From: Archangium violaceum Cb vi76
Lineage (GTDB): Bacteria > Myxococcota > Myxococcia > Myxococcales > Myxococcaceae
Assembly (NCBI RefSeq): GCF_000733295.1
Contig: NZ_JPMI01000270.1
Coordinates: forward strand, 5-64,004
DNA: 64,000 nt
Direction: 5' to 3'
Shown here: one piece after another, positions 54,970 to 63,610 of the stretch
Numbering within the stretch: position 1 is the stretch's first letter
Layout: the number at the start of each line of letters is the position of its first letter
Program-made: the position numbers and the translations under genes
Notes under the pieces: model-generated
What the model was told of the DNA's origin: nothing
Seen by the model: the letters and a program-made list of their open reading frames with translations, nothing else
Database searches by the model: none

Positions 54970-55779
54970 CTAATGCATCGGTGGAGTCTGGATGGGTGGC
55001 GGCTCGGAGGGCGGCTCCGGAGGCCGGGGCGGGCTCCTGCGGCGGCCCCGGCGGCGCGGGGCGAGCGTGGCGTAGGGCCGGTAGAAGGACTCCCACAACG
55101 CGGCGCGGCGTCCGCGTGGCCGGGTGCGCAGCTCGCCCAGCGGGGCCTTGGTGAAGAACGAGGCCACGAAGAGGTAGGAGAAGACGAGCACCAGCAGGAA
55201 GAAGAAGCCCATCACGAAGCCGCCGTGGATGGGCCCGATGTGCGCGCGTTCCACGAACTCGGTGAAGTTCCTCGCCGGCCACGGCTGGCTGTACACCTTG
55301 ACGAACCAGGAGAGCGTCAGCACCAGCAGGATGGGGCCGTACGCGCGGTTGAGGCGCGTGGAGATGGCGGAGAAGACCGAGAGCTGGATTTGTGGCCGCT
55401 CCATGATGCCGGCCAGCTCGCGCAGGGCGTCCGGGTCCACCGGCTCGCGGCGCAGCATGGGCACCCAGTAGCCTTCCTCCAGCAGGCGCACGCGGCGGAT
55501 CCACAAGTCGTAGTAGCGGTAGCGGCGCGCCTCGATGAAGAGGAACGAGAGCACCATGCCGATGCCCACCAGGAAGACGACGGGCTCGGCGCCGCCGGAG
55601 AAGCCGAAGGAGACGACGGCGGCGGTGGTCGTCATGGACCAGTTGGTGGTGTTGTCCAGGCGCGACCGCCAGGTGTCCGAGCGGCTGAGCTCGCCCCGGA
55701 ACAGCTGCGCCATGGACGCGTCCGAGAGCGGCAGGGCCTCGTATTCGTTCTTGTCGCGCTCGTTGCCGTCACTCGCCAT
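54970..55779 (-). CDS. DUF2270 membrane protein
   Basis: A 269-residue integral membrane protein. It begins with an acidic cytoplasmic segment, then WRSRLDNTTNWSMTTTAAVV and the first membrane helices (VSFGFSGGAEPVVFLVGIGM; VLSFLFIEARRYRYYDLW), typical of DUF2270. Two later membrane segments (YGPILLVLTLSWFVKVY; FVMGFFFLLVLVFSYLFV) precede a basic, Pro-rich tail. The function is unknown. GGGGAGAG precedes the ATG at 55779. It is divergent from the hybrid kinase gene with an 83-base gap. Confidence 0.82.
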   Translation of the reverse strand: MASDGNERDKNEYEALPLSDASMAQLFRGELSRSDTWRSRLDNTTNWSMTTTAAVVSFGFSGGAEPVVFLVGIGMVLSFLFIEARRYRYYDLWIRRVRLLEEGYWVPMLRREPVDPDALRELAGIMERPQIQLSVFSAISTRLNRAYGPILLVLTLSWFVKVYSQPWPARNFTEFVERAHIGPIHGGFVMGFFFLLVLVFSYLFVASFFTKAPLGELRTRPRGRRAALWESFYRPYATLAPRRRGRRRSPPRPPEPPSEPPPIQTPPMH

Positions 55780-55862
55780 CGGTTGCTCTCCCCTGGTGTG
55801 TGCGGCCCGGACGCACGGGTGGCCGGGGCGGGCCGCCGTGCCCACTCTCTCCCGGAGGAACC

Positions 55863-57923
55863 ATGGCCATCCCTTTCCTCCATGACACCCCGCCACCCGT
55901 GGATGCGGTGGCCGCCGTGCTCCAGCTCCTGGAAGAGGAGTCGGAGCGCGTGGTGCGTCTGTGGTCCAAGCGGATCCGCGCCGAGACGTATGAGCTGGAC
56001 ATCTCCGGGCGCAACCTGCGGGCGCCCCTGCGCCGGTTGATCGACGAGCTCGTCCGCCTGCTCAGGGACCGGGGCAGGGACGCCCTGGCCCTCTGGCCGG
56101 AGGTGGTGCGCTCGCACGGGGCGCGCCGGTACAACCAGCGCTTCGAGGTGGAGGACCTGGCGCGCGAGTTCAAGTCGCTGGAGGAGGTGCTCCTCTACGT
56201 CTACGCCCGGCGCAACGAGGGGGTGCTGGAGCCGGAGGTGGCCACCTTCATCGTGGAGCTGGTGGGCGAGGCGCACGCCTCGGCGCAGGCCTCCTTCGCG
56301 CGGGTGTTGAGGACGGAGGAGGTGCGCTTCCGCGAGGCGGCGGTGATGGAGTCGGTGCTGCACCACGTGGAGGTGGGCATCCTGCTGGCCGAGGTGGACG
56401 GCACGGTGTCCTTCGCCACGCCGCCGGTGAGCCGGCTCATCGGCGTGCCCATGCGGGCGGTGGTGGGCTCGCGCTCGCAGTCGCCGCTGTCGGTGGTGCT
56501 CTCGCAGGTGAATGCGCGCCAGCCCAATGGCGAGTCCTTCAAGGTGGCGGACATGCCCTTCATGCGGGCGCTGAAGGAGCGGGGGCCGGTGCGCGGCGTG
56601 ATGATGGTGGTGGAGCGGCCCGGCGGGGGCGAGGCCACCCTGGAGATGAGCGCCACGCCCATCTGGGAGGAGGAGGGCGAGCTGGCCGGGGTCATCCAGA
56701 CCTTCACCGACCGCACCGAGGCCGCCACCAAGACGAAGGCGCTGATGAGCGCCAACGACGCGGTGCGACGGCTGCAGGGCCGGCTGTTGCAGCGCACGCG
56801 CACCCAGGCCCTGGGGCAACTGGCCAGTGGCGCGGCGCACGCGCTCAACAACTTCCTCAACGTGCTGCGCCTGCGGATCACCCTGCTGCGCCGCGAGTTC
56901 AAGCCCGAGCACCTGGACGCGCTGGACAAGACGGTGGGGCAGGTGGGCGAGCTGGTGGCGCGGCTCCAGGAGTTCAACGTCCAGCGCACCGAGGAGCAGC
57001 TGTCGGACGTGCAGGTGGACGCGACGGTGCGCGAGGCGTTGGAGCTGGCGCGGGCGGAGCTGGAGGGGCGCGAGCACCCGGTGACGGTGGAGCAGCGGCT
57101 GGGCGAGCCGGGGGCGGTGAGGGCGGACCCGGGCTTCTTCCGCGAGCTGGTGGTGAACCTGCTGCTGGCCGAGCGCGAGCGTCTGAGCGACCAGGGCGGG
57201 CGGGTGCTGGTGGAGACGCGCCGGGAGGCGGACGGCTGGGTGTCTCTGCGGGTGGCGGACTCCAGCACGCAGTACGAGGCGGAGGACATGACGCGCATGT
57301 TCGATCCGCTCAACCGCGAGGCGGGCGCGCCGCAGCTCTCGCTGCTGCTGGCGGTGGCGCGCAACCAGGTGCAGCGCTGGGGCGGTGAGCTGACGGTGGA
57401 GAACCTGCCCGAGGGCGGGGCCGCCTTCGTGGTGCGGCTGCCCCTGGCCCGGTCCGAGGAGGAGGCGGAGCGGGGGCGGGAGAGCCCGGAGGCGGCGGCG
57501 GGCCCGCGGCGCTTCCAGCAGACGCGCCGGGTGCTGGTGGTGGACGACGATCCGGACAACGCGCGGATGATGGCGGAGGTGCTCGGCGAGGAGGGCTACG
57601 ACGTCAAGGTGGCCAACAGCGGGGACGTGGCGCTGAAGATGTGGGACGAGCGCCGTTACGACGCCGCCCTGCTGGACGCGGTGATGCCAGACATGTCGGG
57701 CTGGGAGGTGGCGCGCGAGCTGCGCAAACGCTCACCCCAGGCCCTGCTGGCCATCGTGACGGGCATGGACGTGCGGGGGCAGAACCGCGCCAACCTCGCG
57801 CTGGTGGACGCCGTGTTCCGCAAACCCATCGACGTGGGCGCGCTGGATGACTTCCTCGGCCAGTCCGAGTCGCCCGCGGCGGGTGGCGGTGGTGGCGCCG
57901 GAGTGGCCCCACCTGGCGGGTGA
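55863..57923 (+). CDS. hybrid histidine-kinase-like protein with C-terminal receiver, degenerate catalytic domain
   Basis: A 686-residue soluble signalling protein. Residues about 15-150 are a helical RsbRD/globin-sensor-like region; 160-285 a PAS domain; 310-375 a HisKA-like helix with His326 in AAHALNNFLN; 385-528 an ATPase-like domain; 555-670 a receiver with DDD (561-563) and phosphoacceptor Asp605 (LLDAVMPDMSG). The ATPase domain lacks clear G1/G2 boxes (VADSSTQYEAED where D.G.G is expected) and its N-box is altered (VNLLLAERER). Autophosphorylation is therefore doubtful, while the receiver looks functional. The start is at 55863, after GGAGGAACC. No partner gene adjoins. Confidence 0.8.
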   Translation: MAIPFLHDTPPPVDAVAAVLQLLEEESERVVRLWSKRIRAETYELDISGRNLRAPLRRLIDELVRLLRDRGRDALALWPEVVRSHGARRYNQRFEVEDLAREFKSLEEVLLYVYARRNEGVLEPEVATFIVELVGEAHASAQASFARVLRTEEVRFREAAVMESVLHHVEVGILLAEVDGTVSFATPPVSRLIGVPMRAVVGSRSQSPLSVVLSQVNARQPNGESFKVADMPFMRALKERGPVRGVMMVVERPGGGEATLEMSATPIWEEEGELAGVIQTFTDRTEAATKTKALMSANDAVRRLQGRLLQRTRTQALGQLASGAAHALNNFLNVLRLRITLLRREFKPEHLDALDKTVGQVGELVARLQEFNVQRTEEQLSDVQVDATVREALELARAELEGREHPVTVEQRLGEPGAVRADPGFFRELVVNLLLAERERLSDQGGRVLVETRREADGWVSLRVADSSTQYEAEDMTRMFDPLNREAGAPQLSLLLAVARNQVQRWGGELTVENLPEGGAAFVVRLPLARSEEEAERGRESPEAAAGPRRFQQTRRVLVVDDDPDNARMMAEVLGEEGYDVKVANSGDVALKMWDERRYDAALLDAVMPDMSGWEVARELRKRSPQALLAIVTGMDVRGQNRANLALVDAVFRKPIDVGALDDFLGQSESPAAGGGGGAGVAPPGG

Positions 57924-58057
57924 GCCTCCCGCGCGGGGCCGCTGGAGGAACGGAGAAGGGCCATTTCCGGGTTGTGGGCCACACCGTGAATGTATTTCTT
58001 CAGGCTCAATGACAGACAAGCGGTAAGCCTGACGACGGGAGGCGGAAGGGTTACAGT

Positions 58058-58723
58058 GTGGACATGCTCGGTTCCTCGATGAGCGGGGGGGGATGCATGC
58101 AGATGGTCGATGAGCGGGGCTGGTGGGTGCCTGCTCCCCCGGGCTCGGAAGAGGATTTGCAGCAGCGGTTGGCGATGGCCTCGCCCGCGGACACGGCGCG
58201 GGGCATGTTCCTCCGGGCCACGCTGGACGCGGTGCGCACCCTGGGAGACGAAGAGGCGGTGCGCAGGTGCCAGCGGGCGAGCGGGGAGGAGAAGCTGGTG
58301 GAGTTCTTCACCTATCCCGTCAGCGCGAACCTGCGGATGGTGTTCACCGCGGCGCGGCTGCTGGAGGCCCGCTCCGGTGGCATCGCCGAGGCGCTGAGGC
58401 AACTGGGCCGTGGGGCCGCGGAGTGTTTCCTGTCCTCCACCGCGGGCCTGGCGCTCCAGTTGCTGGCCGGGGGAGACGCGAACCGGATGGTGGGCAACAT
58501 GCCTTCCATGTATCGGGCCTCGGTGAGCTTCGGGGTGCGCTCGGTGGTGTGGATGGGGCCCACGAGCTGCCGGCTCACCATGCGGCGCGAGTTCATGCCC
58601 GCCTCCTTCCAGGAAGGACTGCTGCTCGGCGTGCTCCAGAAGGCCAAGGCGCGGGGCGCGCGGGTGATCGGCCATCAGCTCTCCACGTTGGAGAGCGACT
58701 ACGACGTCTCCTGGGTGGCGTGA
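58058..58723 (+). CDS. DUF2378 (TIGR02265) protein, tandem copy 1
   Basis: A 221-residue member of the myxobacterial family. Conserved marks: ASPADTARGMFLRATLDAVR, EFFTYPVSANLRMVFTAAR, a GDANRMVGNMPSMYRAS segment, RREFMPASFQEGLLL and the ending LESDYDVSWVA. GGAAGGG sits seven bases before the GTG at 58058; ATG 58064 and ATG 58097 are alternatives. It follows the hybrid kinase by 134 bases and precedes three paralogs on the same strand. Function unknown. Confidence 0.82.
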   Translation: MDMLGSSMSGGGCMQMVDERGWWVPAPPGSEEDLQQRLAMASPADTARGMFLRATLDAVRTLGDEEAVRRCQRASGEEKLVEFFTYPVSANLRMVFTAARLLEARSGGIAEALRQLGRGAAECFLSSTAGLALQLLAGGDANRMVGNMPSMYRASVSFGVRSVVWMGPTSCRLTMRREFMPASFQEGLLLGVLQKAKARGARVIGHQLSTLESDYDVSWVA

Positions 58724-59040
58724 GCTGAGTCGGGAGGACCCCACCCGCCGGGTCACCACGGACTTCAGACCGCGCCAGGGGCCCTTTCTCCGGCGAGACT
58801 GTTTGAATCCCATCCCATCGTAATCGTGAATAGCATTGCAGCGCTGAAAGCTTTCATAGACAGGGAGAGAGCGTGCGCTGCGAGTACAATCCCACAACGA
58901 GAGTGGACGAAACGAGGAGGCCGGGCCGTTTTTCCCTCGGAGGCCGGGCTCATTCGTGACCCCCCCTGCTGACAGCAAGTCCTGAAACAATTAGGATAGA
59001 CATTCCTCAGCCGGGCTGATTCCTGCCAAGGGGGACACAC
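58724..59040. other. 317-bp intergenic region between DUF2378 copies 1 and 2
   Basis: More A/T-rich than the genes around it. It holds an 11-bp direct repeat, GGAGGCCGGGC, at 58916-58926 and 58939-58949, and a promoter at 58969-58997. No convincing small gene was found; an unannotated RNA is possible but unsupported. Confidence 0.5.
58969..58997 (+). promoter_or_regulatory. sigma-70-type promoter of the DUF2378 array
   Basis: CTGACA (58969-58974) and TAGGAT (58992-58997) are separated by 17 bases. The -35 is covered by a small dyad, TGCTG-A-CAGCA (58967-58977), a possible operator. Transcription would begin about 37 bases before the start codon of copy 2 and could continue through copies 3 and 4. 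Confidence 0.55.
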
Positions 59041-59664
59041 ATGGCCGTGACCGGCAGCGCACGCACCAGGTGGGAAAAGGCAGACACGTGGGAGCAGGAA
59101 TTGGAGCGGCGGATGTGTCTGGCGACCTCGGAGGACACCATCCGCGGCATGCTCTTCAACGGGACGTTGGAGGTGCTGCGCACGGTGGGTGACGGCTCGC
59201 TGGCCCGGCGTTGTGTGGAGGCGTGTGGGGAGTCCAGCTTCCTGGACTTCTTCAGTTATCCCGTGCGGATGCACTGCCAGATGGTGAGCACGGCGCTGCC
59301 GGTGCTGACGGAGCAGTACGGCACCTCGGAGGAGGCACTGCGTCAATTGGGGCGGTTGGTGGCCCATCGCTTCCTGCGGGTGGGGGCGGGCAAGGTGATG
59401 CTGTCGCTGACGCCGGGCAGCCCGAGGCAGTTGGGGTACTCGCTGCCGGTGGCCTACCGCCTGGCGGTGAGCTTCGGGCAGTACGAGGTGAGGTGGACGG
59501 GGCCGCGCAGTGGCCAGTTCATCCTGAAGCGTGACTTCATGCCCCACCCCTTCCATGAGGGGGTGGTGGAGATGGCTCTGGGTCTGTTTGGTGGGCGGGA
59601 GGTGAAGGTGAGCGGGCGGCCCACGGGGGGGCTCGATAGTGAGTGTGACTTCTGCTGGCAGTGA
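59041..59664 (+). CDS. DUF2378 (TIGR02265) protein, tandem copy 2
   Basis: A 207-residue paralog: ATSEDTIRGMLFNGTLEVLR, DFFSYPVRMHCQMVSTALP, EEALRQLGRLVAHRFL, KRDFMPHPFHEGVVEM, and the ending LDSECDFCWQ, where the tyrosine of the other copies is replaced. GGGGG lies seven bases before the ATG, and a promoter at 58969-58997 serves it. It is the first gene of a tight three-gene run (gaps of 19 and 13 bases). Confidence 0.85.
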   Translation: MAVTGSARTRWEKADTWEQELERRMCLATSEDTIRGMLFNGTLEVLRTVGDGSLARRCVEACGESSFLDFFSYPVRMHCQMVSTALPVLTEQYGTSEEALRQLGRLVAHRFLRVGAGKVMLSLTPGSPRQLGYSLPVAYRLAVSFGQYEVRWTGPRSGQFILKRDFMPHPFHEGVVEMALGLFGGREVKVSGRPTGGLDSECDFCWQ

Positions 59665-59683
59665 GACCAGGGGGGAGCGGGGA

Positions 59684-60298
59684 ATGAGCGGCGCGGCGAT
59701 GGCGTGGAGTGTGTCCCCCCGGGACGGTGGACAGTACTGGGGCCAGCGCATGTCGCTGGTGAGCTCGGAGGACATCGCGCGCGGGTTGTTCCTGCAGAGC
59801 GTGTTGAAGTCCATCCGGGCGCTCGGGGACGAGGCGCTGGAGAAGCGCAGCGCCAGTGCGTGTGGGCAGGCGCGTTTCTTCGACTTCTTCAACTACCCCA
59901 TCCGGTTGCACCTGCAGATGCTGTCGGTGGCGATGCCGGAGCTGGCCACGCGGCACACGGATGCGGACCAGGCGTTGTGGCGCATGGGGCACTGCGTGGC
60001 CATGGACTTCCTGGAGTCCGAGGCCGGCCGGACGGTGAAGGTGCTGGTGCGCGGCGAGCCCAAGCGCCTGGTGAACAACCTGCCGTTGACGTACCGGATG
60101 TCGATGACGGGCGAGCGCTCGGTGCGGTGGACGGGGCCGCAGTGCTGCCGGTTCACCATGAGGCGCGACTTCATGCCCCCCTCGTTCCACGAGGGCATGC
60201 TGGTGGCGATGCTCGAGCGGTTGAATGCCAGCAAGGTGAAGGTGGTGGGGCGTCAGACGGACCTGTTGGAGAGTGAGTACGACATTTCCTGGCAGTAA
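59684..60298 (+). CDS. DUF2378 (TIGR02265) protein, tandem copy 3
   Basis: A 204-residue paralog: VSSEDIARGLFLQSVLKSIR, FFDFFNYPIRLHLQMLSVAM, DQALWRMGHCVAMDFLE, MRRDFMPPSFHEGMLV and LESEYDISWQ. GGGGGGAG precedes the ATG at 59684; the frame is open upstream but runs into the end of copy 2. Its spacing shows it is co-transcribed with copies 2 and 4. Confidence 0.85.
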   Translation: MSGAAMAWSVSPRDGGQYWGQRMSLVSSEDIARGLFLQSVLKSIRALGDEALEKRSASACGQARFFDFFNYPIRLHLQMLSVAMPELATRHTDADQALWRMGHCVAMDFLESEAGRTVKVLVRGEPKRLVNNLPLTYRMSMTGERSVRWTGPQCCRFTMRRDFMPPSFHEGMLVAMLERLNASKVKVVGRQTDLLESEYDISWQ

Positions 60299-60311
60299 GA
60301 GGGGGTGACCC

Positions 60312-60989
60312 TTGCCTGGAAGCCTCGTTGCGGGTGCGGTGGACGTGGAGCCCATCGGCGGGGGGCTGGGCCTGGACCTGGAGTCCGGCGCGGCGGAGTC
60401 CCCCGGGGATGTCTGGGCGCGGGACCTGACACAGCGTGTGGCGTTGGCGACGCCCGCGGACACCGCCTGGGGCGCCTTCCTGCGGAGCCTGTTGGAGGCG
60501 ATTCGCGAGCTCGGGGACGAGGGGCTGGTGCGGCGCTGCCTCGAGGTCTGCGGGCAGGAGCAGCCCGTGGAGTTCTTCCGCTACCCCGTCCGCTGGAGGC
60601 TCCAGATGATGGCGCTCAGCCTGGAGGCGCTGGCGGCGCGGCATGGTGGCAGCGCGAGGGCCCTGCGGCTGCTGGGCCGGCAGGCGACGAGCACCTTCCT
60701 GTGCTCCCATGCGGGCAGGTTGATGCTGATGCTGGCGGGCGGTGACAGGAAGCGGGTGCTGGAGGGGGCCCCCATCGGCTTCCGGATGGGGTTGAGCTAC
60801 GGCACGCACACGACGCGGTGGCTGGGCCCGGCCAGCTTCCACTGGCGCATGGAGCGCGAGTTCATGCCCCTGCCCTTCATGGAGGGGGTGTTGCAGGCCC
60901 TGGTGGAGCGGACGGGAGCCCGGAACGTGCGGGTGGTGGGACGCCAGACGGGCGCGCTCGATAGCGAATACGAGCTCTCCTGGGAGTGA
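60312..60989 (+). CDS. DUF2378 (TIGR02265) protein, tandem copy 4
   Basis: A 225-residue paralog with a longer N-terminus. Marks: ATPADTAWGAFLRSLLEAIR, EFFRYPVRWRLQMMALSLE, ARALRLLGRQATSTFL, EREFMPLPFMEGVLQAL and LDSEYELSWE. It appears to start with TTG at 60312, eight bases after GAGGGGG; GTG codons at 60339 and 60345 are alternatives. The RG of the first motif is WG here. It is the last copy of the array; the TPR gene follows after 33 bases. Confidence 0.8.
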   Translation: MPGSLVAGAVDVEPIGGGLGLDLESGAAESPGDVWARDLTQRVALATPADTAWGAFLRSLLEAIRELGDEGLVRRCLEVCGQEQPVEFFRYPVRWRLQMMALSLEALAARHGGSARALRLLGRQATSTFLCSHAGRLMLMLAGGDRKRVLEGAPIGFRMGLSYGTHTTRWLGPASFHWRMEREFMPLPFMEGVLQALVERTGARNVRVVGRQTGALDSEYELSWE

Positions 60990-61022
60990 GCCTCGGGGGC
61001 GGTGCATGGCTAGACTGCCGCC

Positions 61023-62270
61023 GTGGACCCGACTTCCCTGGAACGCATCCGCCGCAAGGTGGAGGCAGGCGAGCCCCTGAGTGACGCGGAGCTGGAGGTG
61101 CTGCGTACCGCGGCACGGAACACGCCGGGGCCCACGCTGCGCCTGGCGGTGGCGCATGCGTTGGTGAACGCGGGCGCCGAGCGCGAGGCCCTGCGGCTGC
61201 TGGAGACACTGCGGCGCGACTTCCCCCAGGACGTGCAGGTGCGGCTGGGGCTGGCGCGGGCGCTGCTCGGGCTGGAGCGGCCGGGCGACGCGGAGGCGGT
61301 GCTGCGCGAGGCGCTCGTCCTCAACCCGGGAGACCCCGAGGCCCAGAAGGTGCTAGCGGTGCTGGCCCTGCGGCGGGGGGAGCATGGCCGGGCGAGGGCG
61401 TACGTGGTGGACGTGCTGCGGAGGGACCCGTTCGACGAGGAAGCGCGGCTGTTGGAGTCGGAGCTGGAAGCCGCGGACGTCTCGCCTCCGCCCGCGCCCC
61501 GGGTGCAGGCGTTGCGCCCGGAATTCACCGCCGCGCTGCTGGCCGCGCTGCACCGGGCCGGAGTGGCGTGCCGCCGGCAGGGGAAGGATCTGCTGGTGAA
61601 GCTGGCCTCGGGTGAGGTGGGGCGGGTGGACGTGGCCTCGCTCTATGTGGCCTACCGTGACGGCTCGCAGGAGCTGGGCACGTACGTGAGGGGCCTGGTG
61701 GCGCGGCTGCGGGAGCTGTCCGGGCTCGCCGTGGATGCGGGCACGCTGGAGGCGCGGTTGCGTCCGGTGCTGCGGCCCGGGGGCTTCGAGACGCAGGCGG
61801 CGGGAGCGCTCCACCGGCCGGGACCCGCGGGGCTCGAGGTGTTCTACGTGCTGGAGGACGCGGAGTTCGTGCACTACCTGCCGGGGGATTCGCTCGGGCC
61901 GGCGGGGCTGTCCGCGGAGGCGGTGGACGCGCTGGCCTGGCGCAACCTGGAGGCGCACCCCGCGCCGGTGAGGCCGGTGGTGCTGGACGAGGGGCAGGTG
62001 GTGCTCGCGGAGACGTTCAGCGGCCTGTGGGCGGTGGCGGGGGGTGATGGATACGACGGGGCGCGGCTCCTCACGGCGGAGCAGCGCGGCCGGCTGGTGC
62101 TGCACGCGGGAGAAGTATCGCTGCGCGTGCACCTGGGTTGGCGGGAGTTCACGTTGGTGTGCCGCGAGTCGGACACACCCGCGTGCGAGGCGTTGGCCCG
62201 GTTGGGAGGGGCGCCGGATGGAATCCCCGGCCTCTTCCGTCTCGAGGGCGGCACCCTCACCTCACTGTGA
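61023..62270 (+). CDS. TPR protein with DUF1444-like C-terminal domain
   Basis: A 415-residue cytoplasmic protein. Residues about 35-150 form three or four tetratricopeptide repeats (GAEREALRLLETLRRDFPQD; RPGDAEAVLREALVLNPGD; GEHGRARAYVVDVLRRDPFD). Residues about 165-415 resemble DUF1444: VDVASLYVAYRDGSQELGTY, then LRPVLRPGGF, FYVLEDAEFVHYLPGD and a terminal LGGAPDGIPGLFRLEGG. No enzyme motif is seen. It starts with GTG at 61023. The 33-base gap makes membership of the DUF2378 transcript possible. Confidence 0.7.
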   Translation: MDPTSLERIRRKVEAGEPLSDAELEVLRTAARNTPGPTLRLAVAHALVNAGAEREALRLLETLRRDFPQDVQVRLGLARALLGLERPGDAEAVLREALVLNPGDPEAQKVLAVLALRRGEHGRARAYVVDVLRRDPFDEEARLLESELEAADVSPPPAPRVQALRPEFTAALLAALHRAGVACRRQGKDLLVKLASGEVGRVDVASLYVAYRDGSQELGTYVRGLVARLRELSGLAVDAGTLEARLRPVLRPGGFETQAAGALHRPGPAGLEVFYVLEDAEFVHYLPGDSLGPAGLSAEAVDALAWRNLEAHPAPVRPVVLDEGQVVLAETFSGLWAVAGGDGYDGARLLTAEQRGRLVLHAGEVSLRVHLGWREFTLVCRESDTPACEALARLGGAPDGIPGLFRLEGGTLTSL

Positions 62271-62275
62271 GCACA

Positions 62276-62905
62276 TTACCCCGCCGTCGCCGGAGGAGGC
62301 AGCACGTCCACCACGTTCACCTCGCGGAAACCCGCCGAGAAGAACAGCACGCGCAGCGTGTTCTCCGCCGAGCGCCGGGCGCGCTCCTTCAAGCGGTTAT
62401 CTCCCTTCACCTCGCGCTCGAAGGCCTCGCGGGCCTTCTCCAACAGGAGGGTCGTCTGCGCGCTGTCGAGGTTGGAGCCGATGATCTCCGTCTCCCCGGG
62501 CTTGAGCTCCACCTTGACCTCCACTGGAGGCAGGACCACGTCGACGCGGGTGCCCTGGATGCGCATGGCGGAGCCATCGAGCTGGCCGAAGTCATAGCCG
62601 AGGTGCACGTCGGCGAAGACGATGGCGCGGCCGATGGGCGTGTGGATGGTGTAGCGGGCCCAGTTGATGACGTCCTTCCAGAGCGCGTCCGTGGCCTGGG
62701 GCTGGGGAGAGAAATCGACCTTCTTGTAGAGGGACACCTGGAGGGTCTCGAGCCGGGCGACCTCTCGGACGCGGGTGACGAGCGCGGGCGTATCGGGCAG
62801 GGCGGGGGGCTTGGGACGGAGGAACAGGAACGAGCCCACGGCCCCTGCGATCAATGCGACGAGGACGAGCAACACCCGCGAGATGAGTCGCAGCATGGGC
62901 GCCAT
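62276..62905 (-). CDS. DUF4230 membrane-anchored protein
   Basis: A 209-residue protein with one N-terminal membrane helix (LISRVLLVLVALIAGAVGSF), then a DUF4230-type domain: ARLETLQVSLYKKVDFSPQ, AIVFADVHLGYDFGQLDG, VVLPPVEVKVELKPGETEI and a helix ending LRVLFFSAGFREVNVVDV. The function is unknown; the fold faces the periplasm. The start is ATG 62905 or 62896. It converges on the TPR gene with a 5-base gap. Confidence 0.78.
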   Translation of the reverse strand: MAPMLRLISRVLLVLVALIAGAVGSFLFLRPKPPALPDTPALVTRVREVARLETLQVSLYKKVDFSPQPQATDALWKDVINWARYTIHTPIGRAIVFADVHLGYDFGQLDGSAMRIQGTRVDVVLPPVEVKVELKPGETEIIGSNLDSAQTTLLLEKAREAFEREVKGDNRLKERARRSAENTLRVLFFSAGFREVNVVDVLPPPATAG

Positions 62906-62937
62906 TCTAGCCAGGGTGGGGTAGGGTTCGCCGAGCC

Positions 62938-63549
62938 ATGAGCCCGCTGTCCCTTCGGGATGAAGAAATCCAATCACTCGGTGAGCAGGGCTGGTTCACC
63001 CGTGCTTCCTTTCTCGGGGAGACGGAGGCCCGAGCCATCCACGCCGAGGCGAAGGCGCGCGTCGAGGCCGGCCAGTTGCGTCCCGCGGGCATTCGCCGGG
63101 GCGCGGACCACACGCTGGACCGGGACACCCGTGGCGACTTCATCACCTGGGTGAAGGAGGAGGAGCGGGGCTCGGCGATCAGCCGGCTGAGGGAGGCGTA
63201 TGCCGCGCTCGGCGAGGCGCTGTCGGCCGAGGCGTATCTAGGACTCGGGCGGTTCGACCTGCAGCTCGCCTGGTACCCCGGCGAGGGAGCGAGGTACGCG
63301 CGCCACTTCGATGCCTTTCCCGGCCAGTCCAACCGGCGCGTCACGGCCCTCTACTACCTCAATCCGGACTGGGTGCCGGCCCACGGGGGCCTGCTGCGCA
63401 TCTACCCCGAGCGCGGCCCGGTGGACGTGGAGCCCACGCTGGATCGGCTCGTGGTGTTCCTCAGCGAGCGCATCGAGCACGAGGTACTGCCCGCTCAGGC
63501 TCCCCGGCTCGCGCTCACCGCGTGGTTCTACGGGCGGAACGCGGGGTAG
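62938..63549 (+). CDS. 2OG-Fe(II) oxygenase (prolyl-4-hydroxylase-like)
   Basis: A 203-residue oxygenase using 2-oxoglutarate and iron. Iron ligands are HxD in YARHFDAF and His in RIEHEVLPA; the Arg of LALTAWFYGR should bind 2-oxoglutarate. The preceding strand FDLQLAWYPGEGARY and YYLNPDW fit the prolyl-4-hydroxylase alpha-subunit-like group. The substrate is unknown, perhaps a ribosomal or elongation-factor residue as in related bacterial enzymes (inference). It is divergent from the DUF4230 gene (32-base gap). Confidence 0.88.
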   Translation: MSPLSLRDEEIQSLGEQGWFTRASFLGETEARAIHAEAKARVEAGQLRPAGIRRGADHTLDRDTRGDFITWVKEEERGSAISRLREAYAALGEALSAEAYLGLGRFDLQLAWYPGEGARYARHFDAFPGQSNRRVTALYYLNPDWVPAHGGLLRIYPERGPVDVEPTLDRLVVFLSERIEHEVLPAQAPRLALTAWFYGRNAG

Positions 63550-63564
63550 CGCGTTGGGCGAAGA

Positions 63565-63610
63565 CCCTCACCCCGACCCTCTCCCAGAGGGAGAGGGAGA
63601 GGGAGAGGGA
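63565..63610. repeat. CCCTC/GAGGG hairpin repeat, copy 3, with GAGGGA tandem expansion
   Basis: Begins CCCTCACCCCGACCCTCTCC, like copies 1 and 2. Its right arm is extended by four perfect GAGGGA units (63587-63610). It overlaps the last codons of the zincin gene on the minus strand. Confidence 0.75.

Noticed and set aside
58001-58031. CAGGCT...AGCCTG dyad before DUF2378 copy 1
   Set aside because: Arms are only six bases with a 19-base loop; too weak to call an operator or terminator.
63587-63610. Hexamer tandem repeat considered as CRISPR-like
   Set aside because: Units are contiguous 6-mers with no spacers and lie inside a known repeat type.
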